DNA of 64,000 bases from Turnera subulata. Taxonomy: Eukaryota; Streptophyta; Magnoliopsida; Malpighiales; Passifloraceae. The position numbers and the translations under genes were made by a program. Below are positions 1 to 11,121 of the stretch, in pieces. How positions within the stretch are numbered: the first letter of the stretch is position 1; each line of letters starts with the position of its first letter. Below the pieces are notes generated by a model. The model did not search any database and was not told the DNA's origin. It saw only the letters and a program-made list of their open reading frames with translations. The stretch is taken from assembly GCA_028386065.3 (NCBI GenBank), contig JAKUCV010003224.1:16876-80875 (forward strand), given 5' to 3'.

Positions 1-150
1 CCAATGCCGATGATCTTTCCTTTGTTGTTGTCTCCAAAGACAACGTTTCCTCCATTTGATGGCTTTATTTGCAAAAATTTGGATGCTTCTCCGGTCATGT
101 GCTTGGAGCATCCGCTATCAAGGTACCAAAGTACACTTGATGCCTTCAAG
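1..150 (-). pseudogene. Copia aspartic protease remnant, cut by window edge
   Basis: The minus strand encodes the start of a copia protease: WYLDSGCSKHMTG, with the DSG catalytic triad, followed by the usual VVFGDNNKGKI strand. In the element this protease would cut the Gag-Pol polyprotein. It is not in frame with gag: gag ends at a stop at 169-171, and a further one-base shift near 131-135 separates the conserved GMLEGIK linker from the protease. Integrase, RT and RNase H must lie left of the window. The element looks defective. Confidence 0.85.
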
Positions 151-168
151 CATACCTACAACATCAAA

Positions 169-1932
169 TCAATGAGATTTAGGTACCCAAATTTTCTTGG
201 GTCCTTGAGTGTTAGGAGTATAGTGGTTATGAGCTTCTTCTTGAGCCCAATGTCTATGCCTAGTGAAACAAACAGGAGCAATGTGTCCTATTCTACTGCA
301 ATAATGACAAATGACATTTGGGTTATGCATCCTTCTAGGTTGATAGTAGTTACTATATTTCCTATACTTATGCACATTACTTACTTTGTTTACCTTAGGT
401 TGTACCTTAGGTTTCCTTGATTCAACTTTATGTCTTTTAGGTTCATTCCTAAAACCTATTCCATGCCTAGTAGATTGCAAACTACCTAGCATAGAATTCA
501 GATTTTTATGAGGAGTATTAAACTTCTTCAAGGTTGTTTCAAGTTGTTCAACTTGTTTTCTTAAAGATATACATGATGAGCATTCCTCTATACTCTTCTT
601 TTCTAGCATCTTATTTTCATCCTTCAGCTTCCTATTTTCACATGCTAATTTTTCATTTTGTTCTTTTAAGGAGCCACATGATACACATTCCTTGGGTGTG
701 TCTAGAGTCGTATTTTCTTTCTTAAGATTCTTATTCTCATTAGACACATTTTCCATTTCATTTTCCAAAGTTATAACTTGTTTCTTTAAACTCTTATTAA
801 CTTTAGAAATAGAAATGAATTCACTATAAAGCTCATCAAATGCATTTTGTAATTCTTCATATGTAAAATTTTCATTTGGAGAAGTGGTACTTACCTCTTC
901 CGGTTCTTCCCTTGCCATGAGACATAGGTTAGCCGTTTCTTCTTCATCACTATCGGATGATTCATCTCCGGAATCGCCTCCCCATGAGATGTATGCCCTT
1001 TGCTTCTTGTAGGACTTCTTCTCCTTTCCCTCCTTTGCTTTAGGACATTTGGGCTTGATGTGCCCACTCTCTCCACACCCATAGCATTTGGGTGGTCCCG
1101 ACATCTTTCTCCCTTTCTTTACAAATTCCTTCTTCATGAATTTGTGGAATTTACGGATGACAAGTCCGAGTTCCTGATCGTCGTCGCTAGAGTCCGATTC
1201 AGTGAGCTCTTGCGTCTTGGAGGTGGAAGCTTTGAGAGCTATGTTCTTCTTCTTTGGTTCCTGCAAAGAGGGTTTAAGGATAGTGGTTTCATAGGTTAGA
1301 AGATTACCTCTAAGACTGTCAATTGTTGTGTTCGATGTCCCGATGTTTTCATAGATTGCGTCGGCTTTGGAACGCCATTCGGGAGTGAGGCATCTAAGGA
1401 CTTTTCTGACCAAGTCCTTGTCGGAGTAGACCTTCTTGAGAGCATGAAGGTTATTTACGATTTTAGAAAATCGTTCGAACATCTCCTCAATTCCTTCGTT
1501 CTCCTTTATTCGAAAGAGTTCGTAATCTGCAGTGAGGGAGTCGATTTTGGCCTCTCGAACTTGATCTGTTCCTTCATAGTTGACCTCCAGCTTATCCCAC
1601 ATTTCTTTTGCAGTTGTGCAGCAAGAGATTTTCCGGTAATCATCGGGGTTGACTGCACAATAGAGCATGTTGATTGATTTGGCATTGTTTTCAACCAATA
1701 TAATATCTGCAGCGTTGTACTCCTCCTCCGTGTTTGGCACTTGGATTTCACCAACTTTCTTCATCGGAACTTGCTCTCCAATCTTCATGATTCGCCAAAG
1801 AGCATAGTTGTTGGATTGGAGGAAAATTCTCATCCTCTCTTTCCAGTAGCTGTAATTAGTGCCATCAAAGAACGGTGGACGAGTGGTTGATTGTCCTTCG
1901 AAGAGTCCTACATGATTACTTGAAGAAGCCAT
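169..1932 (-). CDS. Ty1/copia Gag (Sirevirus-like), 587 aa
   Basis: Nucleocapsid polyprotein that would package the retrotransposon RNA in cytoplasmic particles. Visible order: N-terminal DUF4219/UBN2-type region starting MASSSNHVG with GTNYSYWKERM; a first CCHC zinc knuckle CYGCGESGHIKPKC at residues about 283-296; an acidic stretch; a Lys/Glu-rich likely coiled coil at about 350-470; a second Cys/His motif CHYCSRIGHIAPVC at about 542-555; and the linker GPKKIWVPK just before protease. The start at 1930-1932 is 41 bp inside the primer binding site, as expected for gag. The long Gag with coiled coil fits the Sirevirus lineage (inference from family knowledge). The stop at 169 truncates it just before protease. 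Confidence 0.88.
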   Translation of the reverse strand: MASSSNHVGLFEGQSTTRPPFFDGTNYSYWKERMRIFLQSNNYALWRIMKIGEQVPMKKVGEIQVPNTEEEYNAADIILVENNAKSINMLYCAVNPDDYRKISCCTTAKEMWDKLEVNYEGTDQVREAKIDSLTADYELFRIKENEGIEEMFERFSKIVNNLHALKKVYSDKDLVRKVLRCLTPEWRSKADAIYENIGTSNTTIDSLRGNLLTYETTILKPSLQEPKKKNIALKASTSKTQELTESDSSDDDQELGLVIRKFHKFMKKEFVKKGRKMSGPPKCYGCGESGHIKPKCPKAKEGKEKKSYKKQRAYISWGGDSGDESSDSDEEETANLCLMAREEPEEVSTTSPNENFTYEELQNAFDELYSEFISISKVNKSLKKQVITLENEMENVSNENKNLKKENTTLDTPKECVSCGSLKEQNEKLACENRKLKDENKMLEKKSIEECSSCISLRKQVEQLETTLKKFNTPHKNLNSMLGSLQSTRHGIGFRNEPKRHKVESRKPKVQPKVNKVSNVHKYRKYSNYYQPRRMHNPNVICHYCSRIGHIAPVCFTRHRHWAQEEAHNHYTPNTQGPKKIWVPKSH

Positions 1933-1973
1933 AGAAAATTTCCTCTCAAACGGTTAAGTCTTTCAGAGAGTTA

Positions 1974-1988
1974 GGCTCCGCTACCAAT
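1974..1988 (-). promoter_or_regulatory. Primer binding site of left copia
   Basis: On the minus strand the LTR end (TCTAACA) is followed by ATTGGTAGCGGAGCC, placed as a tRNA primer site. It matches the usual plant initiator-Met site TGGTATCAGAGC except at two positions (GCG for TCA). The gypsy element at 20270 has the same variant. Confidence 0.7.
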
Positions 1989-3706
1989 TGTTAGAACAAT
2001 AGACCTACGCTAGAGGGGGGTGAATAGCGTTTATCGGATTAAAACGAAATAAGCAGGAAATAAATGCGGAATTAAAGATTGAAGGACACAAGCAATTTTT
2101 CTTGGTTCACACACACACTACTTGTGTGGCTATTCCAGTCCTTCAAGAGACTCTCTTGAAGATTCCACTATCTACGTTAAGCTTACGGGTGCTTAACAAA
2201 CCGTTTACAACCTAGAGTTCTAGTCACAAGAAACTCTAATCTCCTGCTTGACGATACCTCACTTCAAGACTTCTCACACAAGAAGATATACCCTCTTCCT
2301 ATGAATCTTAACAAGGGAACTAACCTTCCTTAAGGTGTATAGCAATACAATCACTCAGACAAAGAACTCTCACAAGAGTAGATATGAGTTACAGAATTTA
2401 AGCTCTAAAAGGCAACTCTCAAATCCTCAATAGGATATTGGCTCAATTAAAATTTGGATGAATGTATCAAATGAATGCTTGAATGTAGAAAGTTGATTAG
2501 TTCTGAATCAGAGCTGAAAATGCTCAATTTGTAGCTCTGAAAAATTATGGAGCCGTTTGAAATGCACTCAAGAAAACAGCTTTAAACAAGACATAGTGGG
2601 TGCTGAAAAGTTGTCAGAATAACGGTCATAACATCGATGTTTAAAGTCTCAACATCGATGTTTTGTCCAGTAAATTTGAATTATTGGACTAACGGTAACT
2701 AAAACATCGATGTTATCAAACCCAACATCGATGTTATTTTGATTCTGTGTAAAATCCTTTAAAGCTTCATATGAAGAACATCTTCATATGAAGAACATCG
2801 ATGTTTGAAAACCAACATCGATGTTATTTTGCTTCTGTGAAAAAGAGATGAAAACTGATCATTGAAGAACATCGATGTTTTAATTCACAACATCGATGTT
2901 ATTTTGCTTCTGTGAACAAGAATTAAAAGACTCAATTTGAAGAGCATCGATATTCTAAATCCAACATCGATGTTTTGCTCATGTAAGAAATATTTTCAAA
3001 TGCAACGGTCATGAGAACATCGATGTTTAGGAAGCCAACATCGATGTTCTGAGCCTTCTGCCAATTTTTGGAAAATTCTTTGAGGGCAGGAACATCGATG
3101 TTTAGATGTAAACATCGATGTTTTGGAGCTACTGCCAACTTTTGGAAAAATGGTTGAAACCAAGAACATCGATGTTTGGGATGCTAACATCGATGTTATT
3201 TTGGCTCGGCAAAAACGATTTTAAAGTCGACTTGAAAGAACATCGATGTTATTAATCGGAACATCGATGTTATGACTAATTTTAAAAGCAACGACCATTA
3301 TAACATCGATGTTATGGAATCCAACATCGATGTTATTTGCCTACTGCCAATTTTGGAAAATTGTTTAAAGGCAAAACATCGATGTTATAGAACATAACAT
3401 CGATGTTATTTACTCAAAAGATAGTTTGATGTTTGAAATATGTTTGTGTGATGCATGAGCAATCTTTATCTTATTTTGAGCCAATGTCCTAGAAGAGTTG
3501 AGTGTTATACCTTGTACAATTTATGAATCTAACTCTTCTTTCTTGGCTCTTCAATTATTGTGCTCTTTCACTTTGAGCCTTTGCTCTTGAATGGTTTCTT
3601 TTGCTTGAGGATTGGTTTGACTTCATTTGTTTTTGCTTCGTCTTTGTCATGATCTGTAATTGGTTTGTCGATTATCAAAACCTGTAATGAACCATGAGTT
3701 CTAACA
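1989..3706 (-). mobile_element. 5' LTR of left copia element (1718 bp)
   Basis: The ends are a perfect 9-bp inverted pair, TGTTAGAAC at 1989-1997 and GTTCTAACA at 3698-3706, with the TG...CA rule. The primer site and gag follow on the minus strand, so this is the 5' LTR and its outer end is 3706. The adjoining 5 bp (TCAGG read on the minus strand, 3707-3711) would be one target-site copy; its partner is outside the window. The insertion is in the zinc-ribbon region of LINE-A. The U3 half is filled by a palindrome array (separate entry). I could not place a TATA box. Confidence 0.88.
2630..3407. repeat. Tandem array of paired AACATCGATGTT palindromes
   Basis: Twenty-two copies of the 12-bp palindrome AACATCGATGTT (21 exact; 2943-2954 degenerate) occur as 11 pairs. 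First members start at 2630, 2703, 2794, 2868, 2943, 3016, 3091, 3165, 3239, 3302 and 3375, and the second member lies 20 or 21 bp further on in every pair. Pairs recur every 73-75 bp, with one 91-bp step explained by a 17-bp local duplication (TTCATATGAAGAACATC twice) and one 63-bp step. The spacer is moderately conserved (CTTCTGTGA or CTGCCAATTTTTGGAAAA). The array lies in U3, upstream of the expected promoter in element orientation. Confidence 0.97.
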
Positions 3707-3940
3707 CCTGACACATAGAGGAAATGGAGAAATATGTCTTTGGAACCTGAGATTGTTGGTGACAAGTCGGTCGTGACCCGCTAGCCAGAGGAAAGCACAG
3801 ATTTTGTGAGGCCCCTTCCAAGCCCACGCAATCTTCCATAAAATATCAGGTTCTGCATCCTGGTGGTTACTTAAAAGTTCAGAGGCCGATTTTAGTGTGA
3901 AACTCCCCCTTGGCTCCAGCAGCCACTTGAATTTGTCAGG
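3707..3940 (-). pseudogene. LINE-A ORF2, zinc-binding RT-associated region (distal segment)
   Basis: The minus strand reads PDKFKWLLEPRGSFTLKSA, then WKGPHKICAFLWLAGHDRL and the start of a Cys motif (PFPLCVRC), typical of zf-RVT in plant L1-type ORF2. It continues directly from 8092: leaving out the gypsy LTR and one target-site copy joins GGACCTGA to CAAATTCAAG in frame. The rest of ORF2 (Cys/His motif and possibly RNase H) lies left of the copia insertion, outside the window. Confidence 0.85.
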
Positions 3941-6900
3941 TGTCACGCCCCCGCTTAAGCATGATCGGCCAGGCGCCATGTGCACCTACATCATGCCACA
4001 AGGCACCCCAAGGCCTATAACCGATACTATAGAAGCTAGTCGCCTTTGTCTAGCGGGTTAGTCTCAACGAGCAATGCGCAACACAAAAACAAAAGCGAAC
4101 AGACATATGCAAAGGCAACATAAGATACTAATTGTATCAAAACTCAATATCCACTAATGTTATAAAATTCTAGCTATATGGGGCACTATCTCTTATTCCA
4201 AGACATAACCCCTTTGGTGTATAAATACAATAAAATAATGAAGGCGACCGACTCGGCTATACTCATCGACCTACTGCCCATACACTTATTCTCGCACCTG
4301 CAAGGCAAGGGCAGATATTGGGGAGGGGGGGGGGTGTGAGTTTAAAACTCAGCAAGTAAATTGTCAATGCAAGAAAGCAACTAAAACTGCACACAGAGCT
4401 CGGCATGATCAATACACAGTCATGCAACACACAACAATGCACAAGTACCGGGCACTCATGCCACGGAATAATCCATTGTGTACCCGACACGTACTGGTCT
4501 CACTCCCCCCCGACCAGCTAGGGTATGATGCGCCTCAAGGCAGCCTATGTAGTTTGGTAGCATATACAGGTGTTACTCCTTAGCCCACAGCCCCACGTAC
4601 GAGGCATAACTGAGAAGTCACGGGAAGTGCGCGTGACTTGCTACCACAACTCACACAGCTCCTGGCGGACATCGTGTCACACCTGTAATAGACCAAGCGG
4701 GCAATATCCTCCGCAAGGTTCAACAACCTGTACAAGGCACCCAGTGCCAATATCTCGTGGCCCACAATTTTACTACAAGTGCCCACCATCTCATGGTACG
4801 TGCAAGCCTCGCAAGCACTACCTCGTGCACCCAGTGCACCTCAACCATCTGGCTAATGGTACCACAATCACAAGCACAAGCCTCAGGCTCAATCAAGGGC
4901 TATCAGATTAAGCGTACTTTTTCGGTGCTCACTCACATCATGTTCGCTGACGATACTATGCTTTTTTGTGAAGCATCGACCCATGAAGTTAACTCTATTA
5001 TGCAACTGCTGTCGGACTACTGTAGTGCCTCGGGGCAGGGTATAAATCTTCAAAAATCTGCAATTTTCTTCGGGAAGAATGTTTCTTCTGCTCTTCGCAA
5101 AACTATTGTAGAGGCTTTTGGTATCTGAGAGGCCAACCATTCTGAGAAATACTTGGGCCTCCCATCTATTTGGGGTCGTTCAAAGAAAGAGGCGCTTGCT
5201 TTCATCCTTAAGCAGATTGAGGGGAAAATCCACACTTGGAAGCAGAAATTTCTAAATCAGTCGGGCCGGGTGGTCCTCATTAAATTAATAATCGCCTCTA
5301 TCCCTGTTTATGTTATGTCTTGTTTCTCCTTACCACAAAGCTTCATTGATGAAATTCAAAGGAAAATGCGGCAATTTTGGTGGAGCAATAAGCAGGAAGG
5401 TGGAGGTGTGCACTGGATTGGGTGGGATAAAGTGTCTAACCTAAAATGCATGGGCAGCCTGGGCTTTCGAGACCTATCCCTTTTTAACAAATCTCTCCTC
5501 GCAAAGCAATGTTGGAGGCTACTCACCTCTCCCCACCAGCTATGGACACAAGTCCTCAAATGAATTTATTTTCCTGAGACAGGTTTGCTAAATGCTAGTT
5601 TGGGGGGCAGAGCCTCATTGGCTTGGCGCAGTATACTTGAAGGTAGGGAGGTACTCCAAGAAGGGTTGTGTAAGAATGTGATGTGTGGGCTAGATGTGGA
5701 TGTATGGAATGATCCGTGGTTGCCAACCTTGGAGCATTTCAAGATTGCAACCCCGCGCCCCCCAGACTGTTCTATCTTTGTTGTCCGTGATCTTGTTACT
5801 CCTGATGGATCCTGGAATAATGAACTGTTGCAACGTCTATTCACTGCGGCTGAGAGGAGGGCCATCCAATTGATATTCCCTAGCGATATAGCACAATCTG
5901 ATTTCTGGATTTGGCTTTTCAATAGGTCTGGGGTCTCCACTGTGAAGTCGGGCTATAATAGACTTTGCCAATTACGCATTGCACGTAATGCACCGAGTGA
6001 GATTGCCTTCAATTGGAAGCATCTATGGAAAATAAAGATTGGTCCACGTGTTCAGAACTTCATGTGGAGGGCACTCCATAATAGCCTTCCTACCATGGCG
6101 GGGTTGTGTAGGCACAACATCTCTGCATCAGCCCAGTGTCCTCTCTGCCTTGGTGATTCAGAAACAACTGCTCACTCCCTTCTTTTCTGTGACCATGCCA
6201 GAGTTACTTGGCTTGCTAGTTCTGTGGGGTACAGGCCAAATGTGGATGTGTTCCAAGTTCTTAAAAGCTGGTGGTCAGGGTTGGTTCAATATTGTGAGGA
6301 GTTAAATTCTGGTGATTCTATTCTTGAGCATATTGCTTATTTACTTTGGGGTATTTGGAAGTCAAGAAATGCAGTAGTCATGGGGGGTCATCAAACCAAT
6401 CCTATTGGCACTACAATTGCAGCAAAAAGGCTGTCTGATGAACTGGTTCTCCAGCGACAGTCTCTATATGCATCTGCCACTTCTCGCACAAACTCAATTT
6501 CCCATTGGATTCCACCCCCTCCAGGGTGGTTTAAAATCAACTCGGACGCCTCTTTTATTTCTTCAGATTTGCCACTGGGCATTGGCTATATCATTAGAGA
6601 TTCTAAAGGGGACATTGTGGATGGTGGGATGGATCATCGCATGGGACCATCAGCCATTTTTGGTGAAGCATGGGCGCTCCTTCTTGGTGTCAAAAGAGCC
6701 AGGGCTCTCGGATTATCTAATGTTGTTATTGAATGTGATGCTGTTAACTTGGTGAATGCAGTTACACGCCACAAGGACTCACAGGTGGATTGGGGGATAC
6801 TTTCCATTATTTCTAATATATTCCCCTTACTTAGATGGTTTGCATTGGTAGATATCAAAGATGTACACAGATCAGCTAATCTTGCGGCTCATTTCTTGGC

Positions 6901-8086
6901 TAAGTATGCACGTTCCCACTTGAGTACTGGTTTTGATGTTTGTCAGTTACCAAGTGATTTTGCTTCTGTAGTCTCTTCTGATAAAGAGTAAATGAAATGG
7001 TTTTTCTGCTGTTCAAAAAAAAAAACACCCAAATCCGAGCTCTGTAGCTCCAGATATGCCTTCAATACCAAGACTGGGTCAAGCGGAAGGACTGCTGCGG
7101 GACATCTGCATAACAGTCTAATTACAGAGAGGATAACTCACCCAGTTCTGCTCCAAATCCCACAAACATGGTGCCATATGAAAGATATAGATGTTAGGTA
7201 ATATTTGGCTTTGGTTTCACTCAATTCCAACTAGTGGTTTGGCCGAAATCCTGATTTTAGTGAGGAAAGGTCATTCTGCCCGAGAGCAAAACCACCCATG
7301 CCTCACCTCTCCTCACCTCTTCTTTTCCTCACTTTCTCCACTCTCTTTTCTCTCTAGAACTTAACCAGAAAATTGGCAGAGATAAGAGTGAGGGAGAGCT
7401 ACTTGCTTCACCTTTTAAGACTTGCCCAAGTAGGTGAGTCATCAACCTACTTGCCACCTCTTCCTTTTTAGGTGCCACATGCACCAAAATGCCACCTCAT
7501 GCTTATCTATGGCCAATTGGCCCGTGCCATACAAGCTGCTAGCTTGTACACCCAAAGCCATCAGCACCTTATTCCGAGCCACTTGGCTCACTCTGATTGG
7601 TTGGTTTGGCCAATCACGAGTTTACACATCATTGGGTCCAATTGTGCACCGACGGACACCCCGGTGCCCCCGTTGTGCACCATTACGTGCCAACTCGAGC
7701 CAACCGGTATCTCCCTTGTGCAATTTTGCCTCCAATGCACTAATTGCACCTAATTAATATATTACCAACCTAATCCATCACTTATTGACTGATTAATCAA
7801 GTCGAACACTCGGTAACCCTTAAATAGACCATCCGTTTCGTCGGGTCACCACGAACCCATTTGTGCACACTTGGCCAAGCCTATGTGCACCATTGTCCTC
7901 AATCCACTACCAATACATGTTACCGAGCAAAATCCCACACTAACTTGTACACCATGAATATTAACATTACTCTGTAATTCCCGAATACACGATTCAACTA
8001 ACACAAATGTCCCCGCAGGACAAGTAACACCTGACTATCATCATATGAGTGTCCCTCTAGGCACCTGGGCGTACCTGGGTTTCACA
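3941..8086 (-). mobile_element. Ty3/gypsy solo LTR, split by LINE-B
   Basis: Starts TGTCACGCCCC at 3941 and ends GGTTTCACA at 8086, flanked by the 5-bp target duplication TCAGG (3936-3940 and 8087-8091). Without LINE-B it is about 2.0 kb. It is a diverged relative of the LTR at 20270-22168: shared start, shared CACAGCCCCAYGTACGAGG block at about 4588 and 20839, shared end. No internal gypsy sequence accompanies it, so it is a solo LTR, in the same minus orientation as the 20-kb element. It interrupts LINE-A. Confidence 0.88.
4885..7025 (+). mobile_element. LINE-B: 5'-truncated L1-type element with RNase H
   Basis: The 3' half of a plant LINE ORF2 runs in one frame to the stop at 6989-6991, followed by a short 3' UTR and an A-tract (7015-7025). 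Domains: end of RT with the catalytic FADD box (4942-4953), thumb region, zf-RVT (about 5930-6190, CPLCLGDSETTAHSLLFC), and a C-terminal RNase H (about 6520-6960) with the acidic residues in INSDAS, GEAWAL and IECDAV. Only two lesions are seen, both in-frame TGA codons (5126-5128 and 5561-5563). It is inserted in the gypsy solo LTR. The 5' junction is approximate and I could not identify its target-site duplication. Confidence 0.88.
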
Positions 8087-8091
8087 TCAGG

Positions 8092-11060
8092 TCCCCTCCT
8101 TGGATTAGGGGGTAGTACCGCCCAGAGCTTCTGGGAAATCGAGAAGGGAAGATATCGGTCAATAAGGTCCCAATCCCACAAGCCAAAAGCAGAAACAAAA
8201 GCTGCCACAGGAAGTTTAACAAGCTGTGGGGGAATTTCCTACAGTGCAAAATCCTTCAACCGAGTATCAGGGCCAATCCAGCAGTCCATCCAAAAATGGG
8301 CTCGCTGGCCATCACCCACCGATCAACCAATAGCATTCAAGAACTCTGGCCAAACCCGGCAAATTGTATGCCACAAGGAGGAACCATTCTTTGGAGTTTG
8401 AGTTTCTGGGAAATCCTCCAAGTCTGGACAGTACTTGGCTCGGAGCACACGAGCCCAAAGCTCCTATGGTGTGGACAACAATCTCCAAAGCATTTTGAGG
8501 ATGAGAGCATCATTTGTGACTCTATTCCCTCCAATGTCTAGGCCACCAGCATCCTTTGACGTACACAAAGTATCCCATTTGATAGGGTGGATCTTCCTCT
8601 GGCTAGGAGTACTCCCCCATATAAAATTATGGCAGATGCGGTCCAAATCATCACAAAGGCTGCACGCTAGGTAGGAAGTCTGCATGGCATACAGTGGTAG
8701 AGCCGATAAAATGGATTTGGTCAAGGTAATCCTCCCTGCAAGGGAAAGTTGGGAGGCCTTCCAACCACTTAGTCTGCTCTGTGCTTTTTCAAGGATATAA
8801 GAGTATGTACTCTTGGAGATACGCTTGTGCAATAATGGTATACTTACCCAAATCTGAGGTGAGGGAGAAGCCATCAGTTGCACTAATACTTCTAGCTAGA
8901 CTACCACTAACATTATTAGAGCATAAAATTTTGGTCTTGGTGATACTGACTCGTTGCCCCGACGCCTCACAAAATTAAGTTAAGCAATCCATAATAACAG
9001 TCATCTGTTGTACACTAGCCTCCGCAAAAAAAAGGTGCGATAATGGTGGACATCCCCTGCACAAAGAGATCGGCTGCCACAGGCCCTCATTGATCCTCCT
9101 TTGGACAAGTTGACCCAATCTTTCCAAACATAACACGAAGATGTAAGGAGAGATGGGATCACCCTATCTGATACCTCTAGAAGGTAAAAAGAAGTCTGTA
9201 GTATCACCATTGACAGAAACTTGCATTGAGGAAAATGATATACATCTCATTACAAGGGTGATTAAACTCTACGAGAAACCAAAAGAATGCAAGGTATCTT
9301 CAATGAAGTTCCAATTAAGCCTATCATAGGCTTTTTCTAGATCCACCTTCATAGCCATGAATCCCACAGTCCCTTTCTTGCGCCTCATTGTATTCATTGC
9401 CTCCTGGACAATCATGATGTTGTCTGTGATTTGGCGCCCAGGGACAAAGCTAGTTTGGACCGGGGCAATCAAATCTGGGAGATAGGGCTTGATTCGCTCG
9501 ACCACCACCTTAGTTATTAGCTTGTAGATGACTGTACAAAGCCCAATTGGGCAAAACTGTGTAAGGTTATCAGGCAATGACACTTTTGGGATAAGCACAA
9601 TTAAAGTCCTGTTGATTGAAGGTTCCCACTGCTCTTGCTCGAAGACTCTCTTCACAAAATCATACACACTATCTCCAACTACAGCCCATTGGGACTGGTA
9701 GAACTTTGCATACAGTTCGTCTAAGCCCGGTGCCTTTAAAGGGCCATCTGAAATAAACAAGCCTTCACCTCCTCCTTCGACACCCTACATTCTACCGTAG
9801 CCACACCATCTGGGGGAAGCTTCGGCGAGTTCTGGTGGGCCAAACAGGGCAGGCTGATGGGGAATCTTCAGTGAAAAGATCCCTGAAGTACTGCCAGGTT
9901 GTAACCTTAATGTCTTGTGCATCTGTCCTGAGAACCCTCTGCTGGTCCTTCAAAGATAAGAAGCGATTCTTCTTTCTTCTGATTAGGGTAGTATTGTGAA
10001 AAAAGCTTGTATTCCTGTCCCCCGCAACAATCCATCTGCTTCGGGACTTTTCGTACCAAAGAAGTTCTTCCTGTGCTAGAACACAATCAAGATCAGCCCT
10101 CAATTCTTTCTCCAAACTTGATAGAAAACATGGAAGGCCTAGTTTCGAGATATCTCTGAATGCCATATATCCTGGCTGTAGTTGTCGTTTACGTGCATGA
10201 ATATTGCCGAAAACAGATTTGTTCCAAGCAATTGCATTCAAAGTAAATTGCTCTGTTGTTGCTTCTAGATCAAGTCCAAGGCTTCAACTATCCTTCACTA
10301 GGCATTCAAAATCTGGGTGGGTGAGCCACATAGCTTGGAATTTGAAGCTAGTCTACCTACTTCTAGTTGTGGTTGGTCGCAATCTATATAGAATCGGGCG
10401 ATGGTCTGAGCAAAGTCTGGGGAGGTGCGAAACATATGCCTCCAGGAATGCTTGGATCCAAGCACTATTGCATAGGAATCTGTCCAACCGTGCAAGTTTT
10501 CTGCCACTCTTCCATGTGAACCGAGGCCCAAAAAAACCTATATCAATGAGTCCTGCATCAAACAGACATTGCTGAAAGGGCGCATTGGCCCGCCCCTGTC
10601 GGCGCCACTGATCAAGTTGCTCACCGCCTGCCAGAACAGCGTTGAAATCCCCTCCAAGAATCCAAGGGAGATTACATGATGGAGCCAAAGCCATAATATT
10701 GTCCCATAGAAATTTCCTCCACTTTTCCTTGGGAAATCCATAAACAGCCGTTAGCTAAAAAGCAAGACCATTAGACTCCACCTTGACGTGTACAAACTGG
10801 GTATGATTGTGGACTACAGTTACTGACGCATTCTGTGTTTGCCAAAGATTCTAGACTCCACCAGAAAATCCCCTAGCTTCCACCCTATGAGAATTGAAGT
10901 AGCCCAACCTTTGTATGACTATATCCGCAACTCTTCCACTGATACGTTGTTCTACAATAATGAAGATATCTGGCTTCCAATCCCGCCTCAATTCCTGCAT
11001 CATCCGTCAAAACTCGCTTTTGCCAACACTCTGGCAGTTCCATGCCATAATGGACGACAT
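8092..11060 (-). pseudogene. LINE-A ORF2: endonuclease and reverse transcriptase (decayed)
   Basis: Read on the minus strand, the order is AP-type endonuclease from about 11060 (IMAWNCQSVGKSEF, later LGGDFNAVL and SDHRPILY near 10390-10650), then RT from about 9760 (LIVLIPKVSLPDN, then DLEKAYDRLNW), the thumb region (8464-8883), and the start of zf-RVT (about 8092-8460). This protein would nick target DNA and copy the LINE RNA. Several stops and frameshifts are present. The FADD catalytic box is missing: LSHLFF runs straight into AEASVQQ at about 9022-9036. ORF2 continues at 3707-3940 beyond the gypsy LTR. Confidence 0.85.
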
Positions 11061-11121
11061 GGATAATAGCAAAAGGGAAGAAGCATCAAGAGGAAAGGGC
11101 GCTAGGCGGCCCTCCTTCCTC

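Noticed and set aside
4..420. 138-codon plus-strand frame
   Set aside because: Shadow of the copia Gag and protease on the other strand.
2932..3190. Minus-strand frames reading HRC and NIDV repeats
   Set aside because: They are translations of the palindrome array, with no start context or homology.
2630..3407. Regularly spaced short repeats resembling a CRISPR array
   Set aside because: The repeats are 12-bp palindromes inside a plant copia LTR, spacers are themselves similar, and there are no cas genes.
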